A DNA stretch of 28,997 nucleotides from CAG-238 sp963601575 (GCA_963601575.1 CAVCFO010000021.1:1-28997), one strand, 5' to 3'. Positions 13,681-22,000 are shown, numbered from the stretch's first letter. Notes: generated by a model not told the origin, from the letters alone. Made by a program: numbers and translations.

Positions 13681-14688
13681 TCAGTCAAGCAGAAACCCCT
13701 CCGGGAAAGGATCCTTTGGATCCAAGATCCATGTTGCAAATCCCATTATGCAGGCATTTCCGGTAACTTTCGGAATGATTGCGGGGATTCCGCCAACGGT
13801 GGTTTCCTCAACAATCTCGCATTTGAAAATGGAACCGATGATGCTTTCGTGGTTGAAACTTTCGCCAACCTTAAGCTTGCCCTCTGCAACAAGGAGTGCG
13901 GCTTTTGCTGAGGTTCCTGTTCCGCAAGGGGAACGGTCAACCACAGTAGGAAGCGCCACTACGCAGTTTTGGATATCTGCCTCAGGACTCTTTGGCGGGC
14001 CTGCAAACTCAACGTGAGTTACCTTGTTTACGAAAGGAAGTTCAGGGTGTTTGATTTCTACCTGAGCGTTGATATCAGCCGCAATCGACTGAGCCGCAGC
14101 GATGAGCTTCGAGGCGTTATGCGGATTGATCTCAAGACCGACTTTTTCTGCAGGAAGGATTGCATAAACATTGCCGCCCCATGAAATGTCAAGGGTGAGC
14201 TTCCCAAAATCCTTTGTGTCAACCGTAACATCGCGTTTCAGCACCATGGCAGGAGCGTTAAGAAAAGACACTTCCTCCACAACACCGTCATTTACCTTGG
14301 CTTCCACGGTGATGACCCCTGCCGGTGTGTCGAACTTGAGCGTTGTAAGAGGTTCCTTTACCTCCGCAAGTCCCGATTCGATCAGGGCTACCGCTGCTCC
14401 GATGGTATCGTGCCCGCACATCGGCAGCCAGCAGCTTGCCTCAAAATACAGCACTCCGAAATCCGTCCCCGGCGTGCAAGGCTCCGTAATCAGAGTGCAT
14501 GACATGATTTCGCTTCCGCGCGGCTCATAAGCCAAAAGCTTGCGGAAACTGTCCTCGTTGTCCCGCATATAAACAAACTTTTCGCCCATGGTATTCCCCG
14601 GGATGTATCTAAATCCGCTTACGACGGTGCGTGTCGGATGCCCAAGGGTGTGAGTTTCGATCGTTCTGAACATTTTTCTTGCTTTCAT
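13681..14688 (-). CDS. Proline racemase-family amino acid epimerase, probably 4-hydroxyproline 2-epimerase
   Basis: 335 residues, the usual length. Both catalytic cysteines of the two-base mechanism are present: Cys91 in MCGHDTIG and Cys255 in DRSPCGTGT. That fits racemases/epimerases rather than the 3-hydroxyproline dehydratase branch, which has Thr at the second position. It inverts the alpha carbon of proline or hydroxyproline. Next to a glycyl radical activase and OrtAB, the best fit is cis-4-hydroxy-L-proline to trans-4-hydroxy-D-proline, the entry step of the HplG pathway; plain proline racemase cannot be excluded. It is transcribed divergently from the activase, with a sigma-54 promoter at 14753. 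AGGAG lies about 11 bases before the start. A second possible start is Met6. Confidence 0.92.
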   Translation of the reverse strand: MKARKMFRTIETHTLGHPTRTVVSGFRYIPGNTMGEKFVYMRDNEDSFRKLLAYEPRGSEIMSCTLITEPCTPGTDFGVLYFEASCWLPMCGHDTIGAAVALIESGLAEVKEPLTTLKFDTPAGVITVEAKVNDGVVEEVSFLNAPAMVLKRDVTVDTKDFGKLTLDISWGGNVYAILPAEKVGLEINPHNASKLIAAAQSIAADINAQVEIKHPELPFVNKVTHVEFAGPPKSPEADIQNCVVALPTVVDRSPCGTGTSAKAALLVAEGKLKVGESFNHESIIGSIFKCEIVEETTVGGIPAIIPKVTGNACIMGFATWILDPKDPFPEGFLLD

Positions 14689-14752
14689 ATCGATTTTTCT
14701 CCTGTCAATAAATTTTATGTAGATGTAATAGTAATAGTAAGCTAAATCTCAT

Positions 14753-14767
14753 GCAAAAATCGAACCA
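14753..14767 (-). promoter_or_regulatory. Sigma-54 promoter of the epimerase gene
   Basis: The minus strand reads TGGTTCGATTTTTGC: GG at -24 and GC at -12 with correct 15-base spacing; two of the central consensus bases differ. Transcription would start about 50 bases before the ATG at 14688. Confidence 0.75.
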
Positions 14768-14843
14768 ACTTTTGCTCTGAGGAAAAATATAACATAAATT
14801 AGCTTTCCCGGGACAAATCTTTTGCCCGGCGGAATTCCTCCTA

Positions 14844-14987
14844 TGTAAAATAAATATTACACCGAACGGCGTGACCCAGCTAATTGTGTAATAAAAATAT
14901 TACAAACCCAAGAAAAAGAGGAATTTATGAGGCAGGTCGCGGGGGAATTTTGTAACAGCCTAAGATAAATGTAACAAAAATATTACA
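14844..14987. promoter_or_regulatory. Three TGTAA-N8-TTACA palindromes, likely activator sites shared by divergent sigma-54 promoters
   Basis: Eighteen-base palindromes lie at 14844-14861, 14887-14904 and 14970-14987, with a further half-site TGTAAC at 14951. All have an 8-base A/T-rich centre, and the last two share AAAAATATTACA. Centres are 43 and 83 bp apart, close to four and eight helical turns, so all sites face the same side. They fill the 404-bp gap between the epimerase and activase genes and are well placed for an enhancer-binding protein acting on both. Which EBP binds them is unknown. Confidence 0.7.
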
Positions 14988-15006
14988 AAATAAAGGAAAT
15001 ATCCCT

Positions 15007-15021
15007 TGGCACGACTCTTGC
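15007..15021 (+). promoter_or_regulatory. Sigma-54 promoter of the activase-EBP 2 operon
   Basis: TGGCACGACTCTTGC is an exact consensus match. The predicted transcription start near 15033 rules out the in-frame ATG at 15033 as a start codon and supports ATG 15093. Confidence 0.9.
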
Positions 15022-15092
15022 TCTTTATAATAATGTCAAAAACCCATATAGAAACGAAAACGAATAAGAAAAATTTGGAAGGAGCAAGAGCA

Positions 15093-16022
15093 ATGATTTT
15101 TAACATACAAAAATGCTCGATACATGACGGGCATGGGCTTAGAACCCTAGTATTCATGAAGGGCTGCCCACTGAGATGCAAGTGGTGCGCAAATCCTGAA
15201 TCCCAGTCTTACCTGCCGGAAATCATGGAATCACCCAGCAAGTGCATAGGCTGCGGAGCCTGCATGAGAGCCTGTGGAGAAGGTGCGATATCGATCAAAG
15301 AGGATGGACCGAGAATCGATAGACAAAAATGCGTAAACTGCTTCAAATGCACAGATGTATGCTATGCCGGCGCAAAATACCTTGAGGGCAAGGAGTATAC
15401 GATCGAGGAGCTTTACAAAGAAATTGCAAAGGACAAGATTTTCTACGATATGAAAGGGGGAGGCGTTACTTTCTCCGGCGGCGAGCCCCTGACCCAGCCT
15501 GATTATCTTGCCAAAATCGCAAAGATGTGCAAGCAGAAGGGCATTCACGTCCAGCTGGAATCCTGCGGCTGCGGAAACTATGAACAGTTCAAGGACGCCC
15601 TGCCATTTGTGGACGCCATGTTCATGGACATAAAGCACATGGATTCGGAGGTACACAAGGAACTCACCGGCGCAGGCAACGAGCTGATCCTAGAAAATAT
15701 CCGCAAAATCGACGCTTTCGGAGTGCCGATAACCATTCGCACACCTGTGATTCCGGGCTGCAATGCCGACATTGAAAATATAAGAAAGACCGCAGAATTT
15801 ATCAAAACTCTTCCCGGTGTCAAGGAATACGAGCTTCTCCCTTACCATCAGTTCGGAGTGGGTAAATACAAGGCTCTTGGCAGAGAATACGAGCTTGCAA
15901 ATACCCAGCCGCCGACAGACGAAGAAATCCGCGCCCTCGTAAAAGCGGCAAACGATGTATTTGCAGGCAGCGGCAAGGTCTGCTTCTATACAAAAGACAA
16001 CGCCCGCGAAGTAGTCATGTAG
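15093..16022 (+). CDS. Glycyl radical enzyme activating enzyme (radical SAM)
   Basis: 309 residues. It uses S-adenosylmethionine and a [4Fe-4S] cluster to place the radical on the glycine of a glycyl radical enzyme. Visible features are the radical SAM cysteines C25-x3-C29-x2-C32 (GCPLRCKWC), and a ferredoxin insert with two cluster motifs (CIGCGACMRAC at 51-61, CVNCFKCTDVC at 80-90). The SAM-binding GGGVTFSGGEPL follows. The start at 15093 follows GGAAGGAG and the family's MIFNIQKxSIHDGxGxRT opening. It is the only activase in the window, so it may serve all four glycyl radical enzymes; it is the counterpart of the HplG activase. It shares a sigma-54 promoter with EBP 2, 22 bases downstream. 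Confidence 0.94.
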   Translation: MIFNIQKCSIHDGHGLRTLVFMKGCPLRCKWCANPESQSYLPEIMESPSKCIGCGACMRACGEGAISIKEDGPRIDRQKCVNCFKCTDVCYAGAKYLEGKEYTIEELYKEIAKDKIFYDMKGGGVTFSGGEPLTQPDYLAKIAKMCKQKGIHVQLESCGCGNYEQFKDALPFVDAMFMDIKHMDSEVHKELTGAGNELILENIRKIDAFGVPITIRTPVIPGCNADIENIRKTAEFIKTLPGVKEYELLPYHQFGVGKYKALGREYELANTQPPTDEEIRALVKAANDVFAGSGKVCFYTKDNAREVVM

Positions 16023-16044
16023 TGAGGCGAGAAGGAGAGGCAAA

Positions 16045-17520
16045 ATGAATCTCGGGAAAATTTTCAAAGACCTGGACAAGACTTTTCTGCTGAAAAGCCT
16101 GAATATCATGCAAAATGCATTTTCCGTATACGACGAGAATCTCAGGCTCGTCTATGCAAATGACAGCTATTGCCAAAATATGTTCATAGACGATCTTACG
16201 GAAATGCTCGGAAAAACCATTCAGCAAATCGAGGAGCGTTGCGGGGTCAGAGTATTTGCAATGCAGGCGAACAAGGAAAAGCTTGTACTTCCGGAGGTTC
16301 TCAAATACGGACTCTCCTTTGTCGATTGGGAAGTAAAGCTTTACAAGAAGGACGATCCGCAAAAGTCCAAAATGGTGCTCTTCGATATGTATCCGATCAT
16401 CGATGACAGCGGGCAAATCAAGGGCGTCGTGGAGGTTTCCCATTCGCGGCATTCCGACATACACAAGGCCAAGAAGATGCTCGGATTTACGGCGCAATAT
16501 ACCTTTGAAAATATTTGGGGTGAAAGCGAGAAAATCAAGGAATTGACCTGGCAGGCGGCGCAATTTGCTCAGAGCAATTTCAGCCTGCATATCTATGGCG
16601 AAAGCGGCGTTGGAAAGGAACTTTTCGCCCAGGCGGTGCACAACGCAAGCGAATTTCGCGGCGGCCCCTTCGTTGCCCTTAACTGCGCAAGCTTTCCCGA
16701 AAATCTCATAGAAAGCGAGCTCTTCGGATATGTGGCGGGAGCATTTACCGGAGCCTCGAAAAACGGCCAGATGAGCAAATTTGAACTAGCAGACGGCGGC
16801 ACTCTCTTTCTCGATGAAATAGGTGAGCTTCCGCTGCCGTTTCAGGCAAAGCTGCTGCGCGTTTTGGAAACAAATACGGTCACAAGAGTAGGAAGCTCCG
16901 TATCCATTCCGTTTAGTGTCCGAATAATTTCGGCAACAAATCGCAAGCTGGAAAAAATGGTGGAGGAGGGAACCTTCCGGCAGGATCTTTATTATCGCCT
17001 GCAGGTTTTGAGCCTCGAAATTCCGCCGCTCCGCGAAAGAGGCAGGGATGTGCTGCTCATCGCAAATAGACTCCTGGAAAGCAGCGCGAGGCTAAATCAA
17101 AAGAAAAAGCTCGAATTTTCCCCGGAGGCGGAGGAAGAAATGCTCCGCTACGACTGGCCGGGAAACATCCGCGAATTGAGAAATACAATGAGCCGCCTCA
17201 CCGTTCTTTCGAAGGGAGGAATAATCAGAAAAGAAGATTTGGAAGCGGCCCTCTATAACAAACCGCTTGCGCAAACGGCAGGACGATTCGAGCCAATGAG
17301 AGATGCAAACACCGAGAAAATAAGTGAAAAAATAGATGAAAATGCCGCGCCAAAGGAGCGGATAGAAGCGAAACGAAAGGAAGTTGCGCTTGCAAATATC
17401 GAGCTTATAAGAGAAGCCATGGAGCTTGCCTGTGGAAACAAAAACGAGGCGGCGGAGCTTCTTGGAGTATCCAGAAAAACCATGTACAATATGCTTCATA
17501 AATACAATTTGAAAATCTAA
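16045..17520 (+). CDS. Sigma-54-dependent PAS-AAA+-Fis activator (EBP 2)
   Basis: 491 residues with the same architecture as EBP 1: PAS-like sensor (about 15-135), Walker A GESGVGK (185-191), GAFTGA loop (232-237), Walker B GGTLFLDEIGE, and a C-terminal Fis-type HTH (NKNEAAELLGVSRKTMYNMLHKY). The recognition helix differs from EBP 1 (SRKTMYNML versus TRQTMYRFI), so the two may read different palindromes. AAGGAGAGG precedes ATG 16045. It lies in the activase operon and so is itself under sigma-54 control, suggesting positive feedback. Its sensor probably responds to hydroxyproline or a pathway intermediate (inference). Confidence 0.95.
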   Translation: MNLGKIFKDLDKTFLLKSLNIMQNAFSVYDENLRLVYANDSYCQNMFIDDLTEMLGKTIQQIEERCGVRVFAMQANKEKLVLPEVLKYGLSFVDWEVKLYKKDDPQKSKMVLFDMYPIIDDSGQIKGVVEVSHSRHSDIHKAKKMLGFTAQYTFENIWGESEKIKELTWQAAQFAQSNFSLHIYGESGVGKELFAQAVHNASEFRGGPFVALNCASFPENLIESELFGYVAGAFTGASKNGQMSKFELADGGTLFLDEIGELPLPFQAKLLRVLETNTVTRVGSSVSIPFSVRIISATNRKLEKMVEEGTFRQDLYYRLQVLSLEIPPLRERGRDVLLIANRLLESSARLNQKKKLEFSPEAEEEMLRYDWPGNIRELRNTMSRLTVLSKGGIIRKEDLEAALYNKPLAQTAGRFEPMRDANTEKISEKIDENAAPKERIEAKRKEVALANIELIREAMELACGNKNEAAELLGVSRKTMYNMLHKYNLKI

Positions 17521-17522
17521 CG

Positions 17523-17562
17523 GCCATCAAAAGCCATCAAAAGCTATTCAAAGCCACCAAAA
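17523..17562 (+). repeat. Four tandem copies of a GCCATCAAAA decamer
   Basis: GCCATCAAAA at 17523 and 17533 is perfect; variants follow at 17543 (GCTATTCAAA) and 17553 (GCCACCAAAA). A-tracts recur every 10 bp, in phase with the helix, which is the pattern of intrinsically bent DNA. It begins two bases after the EBP 2 stop and precedes the palindromes upstream of the transporter promoter, so a role in looping is possible. Confidence 0.7.
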
Positions 17563-17574
17563 GGCAATCGATCC

Positions 17575-17592
17575 GGTGTAAAACATTACACC
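17575..17592. promoter_or_regulatory. Palindrome GGTGTAA-N4-TTACACC, probable activator site
   Basis: A perfect 18-base dyad 145 bp upstream of the transporter's sigma-54 promoter. A second, imperfect dyad TTTACAC/GTGCAAA lies at 17614-17634, and TTACACCGG at 17638 mirrors CCGGTGTAA at 17573. The half-site TGTAA is shared with the sites at 14844-14987, but the spacing is 4 rather than 8. Confidence 0.65.
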
Positions 17593-17736
17593 ACATAAGA
17601 GCCGGTGCAGGGATTTACACAAATAATGTGCAAATTCTTACACCGGTTTTGCTTTGCAAGAAAATCAGGAGAAACTAAAACCGCAAACGCTAGTAAATTC
17701 AACGCATTCAGACTTTGTTATTTTTTTATCCAAATT

Positions 17737-17751
17737 TGGTACGGCTTTTGC
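17737..17751 (+). promoter_or_regulatory. Sigma-54 promoter of the NSS transporter
   Basis: TGGTACGGCTTTTGC has correctly spaced GG and GC and differs from consensus at one conserved position. Transcription would start near 17763; the gene starts at 17798. Confidence 0.82.
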
Positions 17752-17797
17752 GATTATATATGGCAAGAAAAATTTATTTTATTTGGAGGCAATAATT

Positions 17798-19300
17798 ATG
17801 GACGAAAACAAAAAGAGCGGATACGGTTCCCGAATCGGACTGCTCTGCGTACTGGTAGCAGGTTCGGTGGGAACCGGCAACATGTGGCGCTACCCAAGGC
17901 TCGTGTGCACATACGGCGGAGCCTTTGTAGTGGCAACCATCGTCGGACTTATCCTGATCGCGATTCCGCTTGTTATGAACGAAAACTTCATGGGCCGTGC
18001 TTCGAGACACTCGGCGCCGGGAGCATTCCGCGATCTGCTGGGGCCGCAATACACCTGGATGGGTACCTTTGCGACCATGTGCTATTTCATGATGCACTGT
18101 AATTATACGGTTATTTTGGCATGGTGCGTGCGCTATACCTTTATGTCGGCAACCGGAAGCTATTTCGGGGTGGAGGACAAGATGGCACTGTTCAATTCAG
18201 TGGCATCGAAGGACCTTTGGACAGGGGTTTGCTGGGTAGGAATCGTGGTTCTTGCATGGTTCTTTATGAAACGCCAGTCAATTATGGAAAAGATGACAAA
18301 GTTCATCGTGCCGGCAATGTTTGTAATTTTGATCATTATGATCGGTTTCTCAATGACAAGAGAAGGCGGCATCGAGGGATATAAATATTCTTTCTCATTT
18401 ACCCTCGCAGATCTTATAAATCCAACTATTTGGCTTGAGGCTCTCACTCAGGACTTCTGGTCACTGGGTTCGGGCACAATGCTTTGCGTAACGATGGCAA
18501 AATTCGCTCACAAGGAAGAAGATATCGTTGTAAATTCAAATGTTCAGGCATTCGGCGACAGCTCCTTTGCAATGCTTGCAACCTTGTCGGTGCTGCCTTG
18601 CATCTTCTCCTTCGCAGGAAGCACAGAAGAAGCCGTAGCGCTTGCAAAGAGCGGAAACAACGGTCTGACCTTCGTAGGGCTTTGCAATTTGTTTGAAAGC
18701 GTAGCAGGAGGAAGAATCCTGGGGACCTTGTTCTTTGCCTGCCTCGTATTTGCTGCATTCTCATCGGTATGCGTTGCGGGCACGGTATTCGCAGGTCCGC
18801 TTATCGACTGCGGAATCAAGAGAAGCAAAGCCGTTGCCATCGTTTTGGCGGGACACCTTATCATTGCGCTGCCGTGCTTCTTAAACCAGGATGTCCTTTC
18901 CAACCAGGATACGGTTTGGGGCTTTGGCATCTTTATCGGCGGAACATTCAGCGGACTGTTTGCAATGAAATATGGCGCAAAGAAAATACGCAGGATGATA
19001 AATGCAGTCAGCGACAAGCAGCTTGGCAAGGCATTTGAATACATGGTAGGATTGCTGGCGCCTATCGCCTGCATAATAATCATGGTAACATGGCTGATCC
19101 AGTCCATCGGCTGGGACCCTGAGTGGTACAATCCGTTCAGAACCAGCAGCACCATGACGCTTCTCATCCAGTGGGGTATTGCCCTGATAATCTGCCTTGC
19201 GCTTAACAAGACCATCAACCGCAAGACTCAGGGCGTGTTCTACGATCCTGACAGCGAGGAGTTTCCTGAGATTCCGGATCAAATCATGGAGCAGGTTTAA
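17798..19300 (+). CDS. Sodium:neurotransmitter symporter (NSS)-family transporter
   Basis: 500 residues with about twelve membrane segments. The NSS signature GSVGTGNMWRYPRLVCTYGGAF (residues 23 to 44) marks the unwound part of TM1 that binds Na+ and substrate. The family imports amino acids and similar compounds with sodium. In this locus the cargo is probably hydroxyproline, proline or a betaine-like precursor, but specificity cannot be read from sequence. GGAGG precedes ATG 17798; an upstream in-frame start would precede the sigma-54 transcription start. A 29-codon gene for a single-helix peptide follows after 26 bases, as in MetP/MetS-type systems. Confidence 0.93.
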   Translation: MDENKKSGYGSRIGLLCVLVAGSVGTGNMWRYPRLVCTYGGAFVVATIVGLILIAIPLVMNENFMGRASRHSAPGAFRDLLGPQYTWMGTFATMCYFMMHCNYTVILAWCVRYTFMSATGSYFGVEDKMALFNSVASKDLWTGVCWVGIVVLAWFFMKRQSIMEKMTKFIVPAMFVILIIMIGFSMTREGGIEGYKYSFSFTLADLINPTIWLEALTQDFWSLGSGTMLCVTMAKFAHKEEDIVVNSNVQAFGDSSFAMLATLSVLPCIFSFAGSTEEAVALAKSGNNGLTFVGLCNLFESVAGGRILGTLFFACLVFAAFSSVCVAGTVFAGPLIDCGIKRSKAVAIVLAGHLIIALPCFLNQDVLSNQDTVWGFGIFIGGTFSGLFAMKYGAKKIRRMINAVSDKQLGKAFEYMVGLLAPIACIIIMVTWLIQSIGWDPEWYNPFRTSSTMTLLIQWGIALIICLALNKTINRKTQGVFYDPDSEEFPEIPDQIMEQV

Positions 19301-19326
19301 TTTAGAACGAAAAGGAGGCAAAATAT

Positions 19327-19416
19327 ATGTGGATTTTAAGTATGATATTATGTCTTTCAATCGTGTTCGGACCTTGTATCTACTATCTTGGCGTTGCGCT
19401 TAAGAAAAGAGGTTAG
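19327..19416 (+). CDS. 29-residue single-helix peptide, probable small subunit of the NSS transporter
   Basis: AGGAGG lies 9 bases before ATG 19327. The peptide is one hydrophobic helix (WILSMILCLSIVFG then IYYLGVAL) ending in a basic KKRG, a typical inside-positive single-pass orientation. NSS transporters of the MetP type are followed by a similar tiny MetS peptide needed for activity. Sequence similarity is too short to prove homology; position, size and ribosome binding site carry the call. The operon terminator follows at 19458. Confidence 0.7.
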   Translation: MWILSMILCLSIVFGPCIYYLGVALKKRG

Positions 19417-19457
19417 GCAAATCACCTCGGACAGCCGAAAAGTATAGACAATCAGAG

Positions 19458-19490
19458 AAAGCCGGGGAAGTCTCCTCGGCTTTACTTTTA
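19458..19490 (+). terminator. Terminator of the NSS transporter operon
   Basis: AAAGCCG (19458-19464) pairs with CGGCTTT (19477-19483), with GGA/TCC inside, followed by ACTTTTA. Confidence 0.75.
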
Positions 19491-19508
19491 GAAAAAAATC
19501 GAAAAATA

Positions 19509-19520
19509 TTGTCAGACAAC
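19509..19520. promoter_or_regulatory. TTGTCAGACAA palindrome upstream of glycyl radical enzyme 1
   Basis: The dyad TTGTC-A-GACAA lies 20 bp upstream of the -24 element at 19540. Thirteen bases (TGTTGTCTGACAA in inverse orientation) recur at 11954-11966, at the very end of the EBP 1 gene. A regulatory role is possible but unproven. Confidence 0.35.
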
Positions 19521-19539
19521 AGGGCTCACGACTCAAAAG

Positions 19540-19554
19540 TGGCACAAGTTTTGC
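19540..19554 (+). promoter_or_regulatory. Sigma-54 promoter of glycyl radical enzyme operon
   Basis: TGGCACAAGTTTTGC is near-consensus with correct spacing. Transcription would start near 19566 and give a 66-base leader before the ATG at 19632. Confidence 0.85.
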
Positions 19555-19631
19555 AATATATTTTGGCATATAAAAAAGAAAAAATCTTAGACCAACTGAG
19601 AAAAATATTGTACAAACGAAAGGAGAACATT

Positions 19632-21989
19632 ATGCTAACAGAAAGAATCGAAAGACTCAGCAAGAGAGTCCGCGACACCCAGGCAACCGTTGACCTGGAC
19701 AGGGCAAGACTTATCACAGAATTTTATAGCCAGCCTTCCATGGACAACTTCATCTTAAGGAGAGCAAAGGCATTCAAGTACTACCTTGAAAACATGGAGA
19801 TCTTCATCGACGAGGACGAACAGGTGGCAGGTCACCAGGGGAGCCGCATCCAGTCGGTTATCATGCATCCGGATACGACCAAATGGCTTTACGACGATTT
19901 TGACACCCTGGATAACAGACCGTCAGACAATCTGGAATTTCGTTCCGAGGAGGACAAGGCAGAGCTTAGAAAGATCGTAGAAATATGGCACGGCCATACT
20001 TTGGGAGATTTCACCTCCGCTCTTTTGGACGAGGACATGAAAGAAATGATCGCCGCGGGCATCATGACCCACGGAATTTCCCAGCAGTCAACCATGAACC
20101 ACTCGCCTGATTACGAACATTTCATCAAAAGGGGTTACAGATATTATATCGACCAGTGCAAAGAAAAGCTTGCAGAGCACAAAATCAAAGACGTTTACGA
20201 TATGGAGCAGGTGATTACATGGAAGTCCATGATCATCGTCATGGAAGCCATCATCGGACTTGCTCACAGATATGCGGATCTGGCAGAAAAGAAAGCCGCA
20301 GAATGCACGGACGAAAAGAGAAAGCAGGAGCTTCTGACCATGGCGGAGAACTGCCGCGTTGTTCCGGAAAACCCGCCAAAGACTTTCCTGCAAGGCACTC
20401 AGATGGTATGGCTGCATCACCTTGCAATCACACTGGAAGCTTCCGGCGGAGACCACAACCTCGGAAGATACGACCAGTATATGTTCCCGTTCTTCGAAAA
20501 GGAAACCGCAGAGGGTAAACCGGAAGAATATTTTGCGGAGATCATCCATGAGTTTAAGCTTAAAGTCATGGAAATGTGGAACGTAAGAAGCTACGCAGAG
20601 TCCATCGCAGACCCGGGCTGTCCACTTTGGATGCACATAATCCTCGGCGGCCAGAAGACCGATGGAAGCGACGCATGCAACGAGCTTACCCGCGTATTCC
20701 TGCGCTGCCTGCTCGACCTTCAGACAGACGAACCTTGCATTTCCTTCCGTTACCATCCGAATGTTGACGAAGAAACATTTAGACTCGCGATCAAGGCGGC
20801 AAGAGACACCGGCGGACACCCGGCATTCTATAACGATACAACGGCGATCACATATTTGCTTCAGCTTGGCTTTACTCTCAAAGAGGCAAGAAACTGGGGT
20901 ATATGCGGCTGCATCGAACCGCAGGTTCTGGGAATTTCCGATTTCCAGAGCAATCCGGGATATTTCAACCCGATCAAGATTTTGGACATCATGCTCCACA
21001 ACGGCTACGATGTAAACACAGGAAAGAAAATCGGCCTTGAAACCGGCGACCCGAGAAACTTCAAGGACATCGAGGATCTCAAAGACGCATTCCAAAAGCA
21101 GATTCAATTCTTCATGGGTCGCTTCGTGGAAATGTACAGCAGAACCCTTGCATGGCACACATTTACCCTTCCGACCATCACAGGCTCAACCCTTGCGGTA
21201 GGCTGCATGGAAAAGGGCAAGACCTTGCAGGAAGAAGGCTCAAACCACCACTATACCGCGATTGCAATCACCAGCATGGCGAACGTTATCGACTCCATCG
21301 AAGCTATCGATGCCTGCGTATTCCAGCAGAAAGCCATCACCATGGACGAACTGCTCGATATGCTCGATCACAATTTCGAGGGCAATGAGGACAAGCGCCA
21401 AATGCTTCTTAACCGCGCACCGAAGTTCGGAAATAACATAGAGGAAGTTGACAAATATTCCTACTGGCTCATAGACATGCTTGATACCGAGGCGAAGAAA
21501 TATCGCGACCCGATGGGCGGGCCTTACACGCTGGTTGTTGCGACACAGGCTTACAACGTAGAACTCGGAAAGCTGGTAGGCGCTACCGCCGACGGCAGAC
21601 TGGCGACTACGCCCCTTGCAGACAACGCCTCCCCGATGGCAGGCATGGACGTAAACGGACCAACCGCGGTAGTGAACTCGCTTGCTTGCTGCGACCCTCT
21701 GGTACCGGAAAGCGGAATGCTCTTTAACCAGAGATTTGACCCGCAGGTTTGCGCAGGAGAAAAGGGACTTGACATCATCGAAACCGTGTTCAAGGCTCAC
21801 TTCGCAAAGGGGGGCTTTCACATCCAGATCAACGTACTGGACGACAAGACCCTCAGAGCGGCGCAGAAGGAACCTGAAAAATACAAGAACGTGCTTGTAA
21901 GAGTTGCAGGCTACTCGGCATACTTTGTTGATCTCAGCGAAGAAATCCAGAACAATATCATCGACAGAACGATCCAGAAAGGACTGTAA
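19632..21989 (+). CDS. Glycyl radical enzyme, type A (candidate hydroxyproline C-N lyase)
   Basis: 785 residues. The thiyl-radical Cys427 and catalytic base Glu429 lie in CGCIEPQ, and the glycyl radical site is Gly760 in RVAGYSAYF. The GCxEP pattern marks the dehydratase/lyase branch rather than pyruvate formate-lyase. With an epimerase, an activase and OrtAB nearby, the best assignment is a trans-4-hydroxy-D-proline C-N lyase (HplG-like) or a paralogue acting on another isomer. An extra cysteine (Cys425) two residues before the catalytic one is unusual. It is only about half identical to the next gene by eye, but its C-terminus matches the partial enzyme at 28903. AAAGGAGA lies 7 bases before ATG 19632; the upstream frame to 19509 is non-coding leader. 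Confidence 0.92.
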   Translation: MLTERIERLSKRVRDTQATVDLDRARLITEFYSQPSMDNFILRRAKAFKYYLENMEIFIDEDEQVAGHQGSRIQSVIMHPDTTKWLYDDFDTLDNRPSDNLEFRSEEDKAELRKIVEIWHGHTLGDFTSALLDEDMKEMIAAGIMTHGISQQSTMNHSPDYEHFIKRGYRYYIDQCKEKLAEHKIKDVYDMEQVITWKSMIIVMEAIIGLAHRYADLAEKKAAECTDEKRKQELLTMAENCRVVPENPPKTFLQGTQMVWLHHLAITLEASGGDHNLGRYDQYMFPFFEKETAEGKPEEYFAEIIHEFKLKVMEMWNVRSYAESIADPGCPLWMHIILGGQKTDGSDACNELTRVFLRCLLDLQTDEPCISFRYHPNVDEETFRLAIKAARDTGGHPAFYNDTTAITYLLQLGFTLKEARNWGICGCIEPQVLGISDFQSNPGYFNPIKILDIMLHNGYDVNTGKKIGLETGDPRNFKDIEDLKDAFQKQIQFFMGRFVEMYSRTLAWHTFTLPTITGSTLAVGCMEKGKTLQEEGSNHHYTAIAITSMANVIDSIEAIDACVFQQKAITMDELLDMLDHNFEGNEDKRQMLLNRAPKFGNNIEEVDKYSYWLIDMLDTEAKKYRDPMGGPYTLVVATQAYNVELGKLVGATADGRLATTPLADNASPMAGMDVNGPTAVVNSLACCDPLVPESGMLFNQRFDPQVCAGEKGLDIIETVFKAHFAKGGFHIQINVLDDKTLRAAQKEPEKYKNVLVRVAGYSAYFVDLSEEIQNNIIDRTIQKGL

Positions 21990-22000
21990 TGTCAAAGAAG

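Noticed and set aside
14689..15092. Riboswitch or coding gene in the 404-bp divergent gap
   Set aside because: Very A/T-rich with no convincing frame or conserved aptamer; the palindromes and two sigma-54 promoters account for it.
20088..21158. Long minus-strand open frames (up to 356 codons) opposite the glycyl radical genes
   Set aside because: They are shadows of highly codon-biased genes; no recognisable motifs or start signals.
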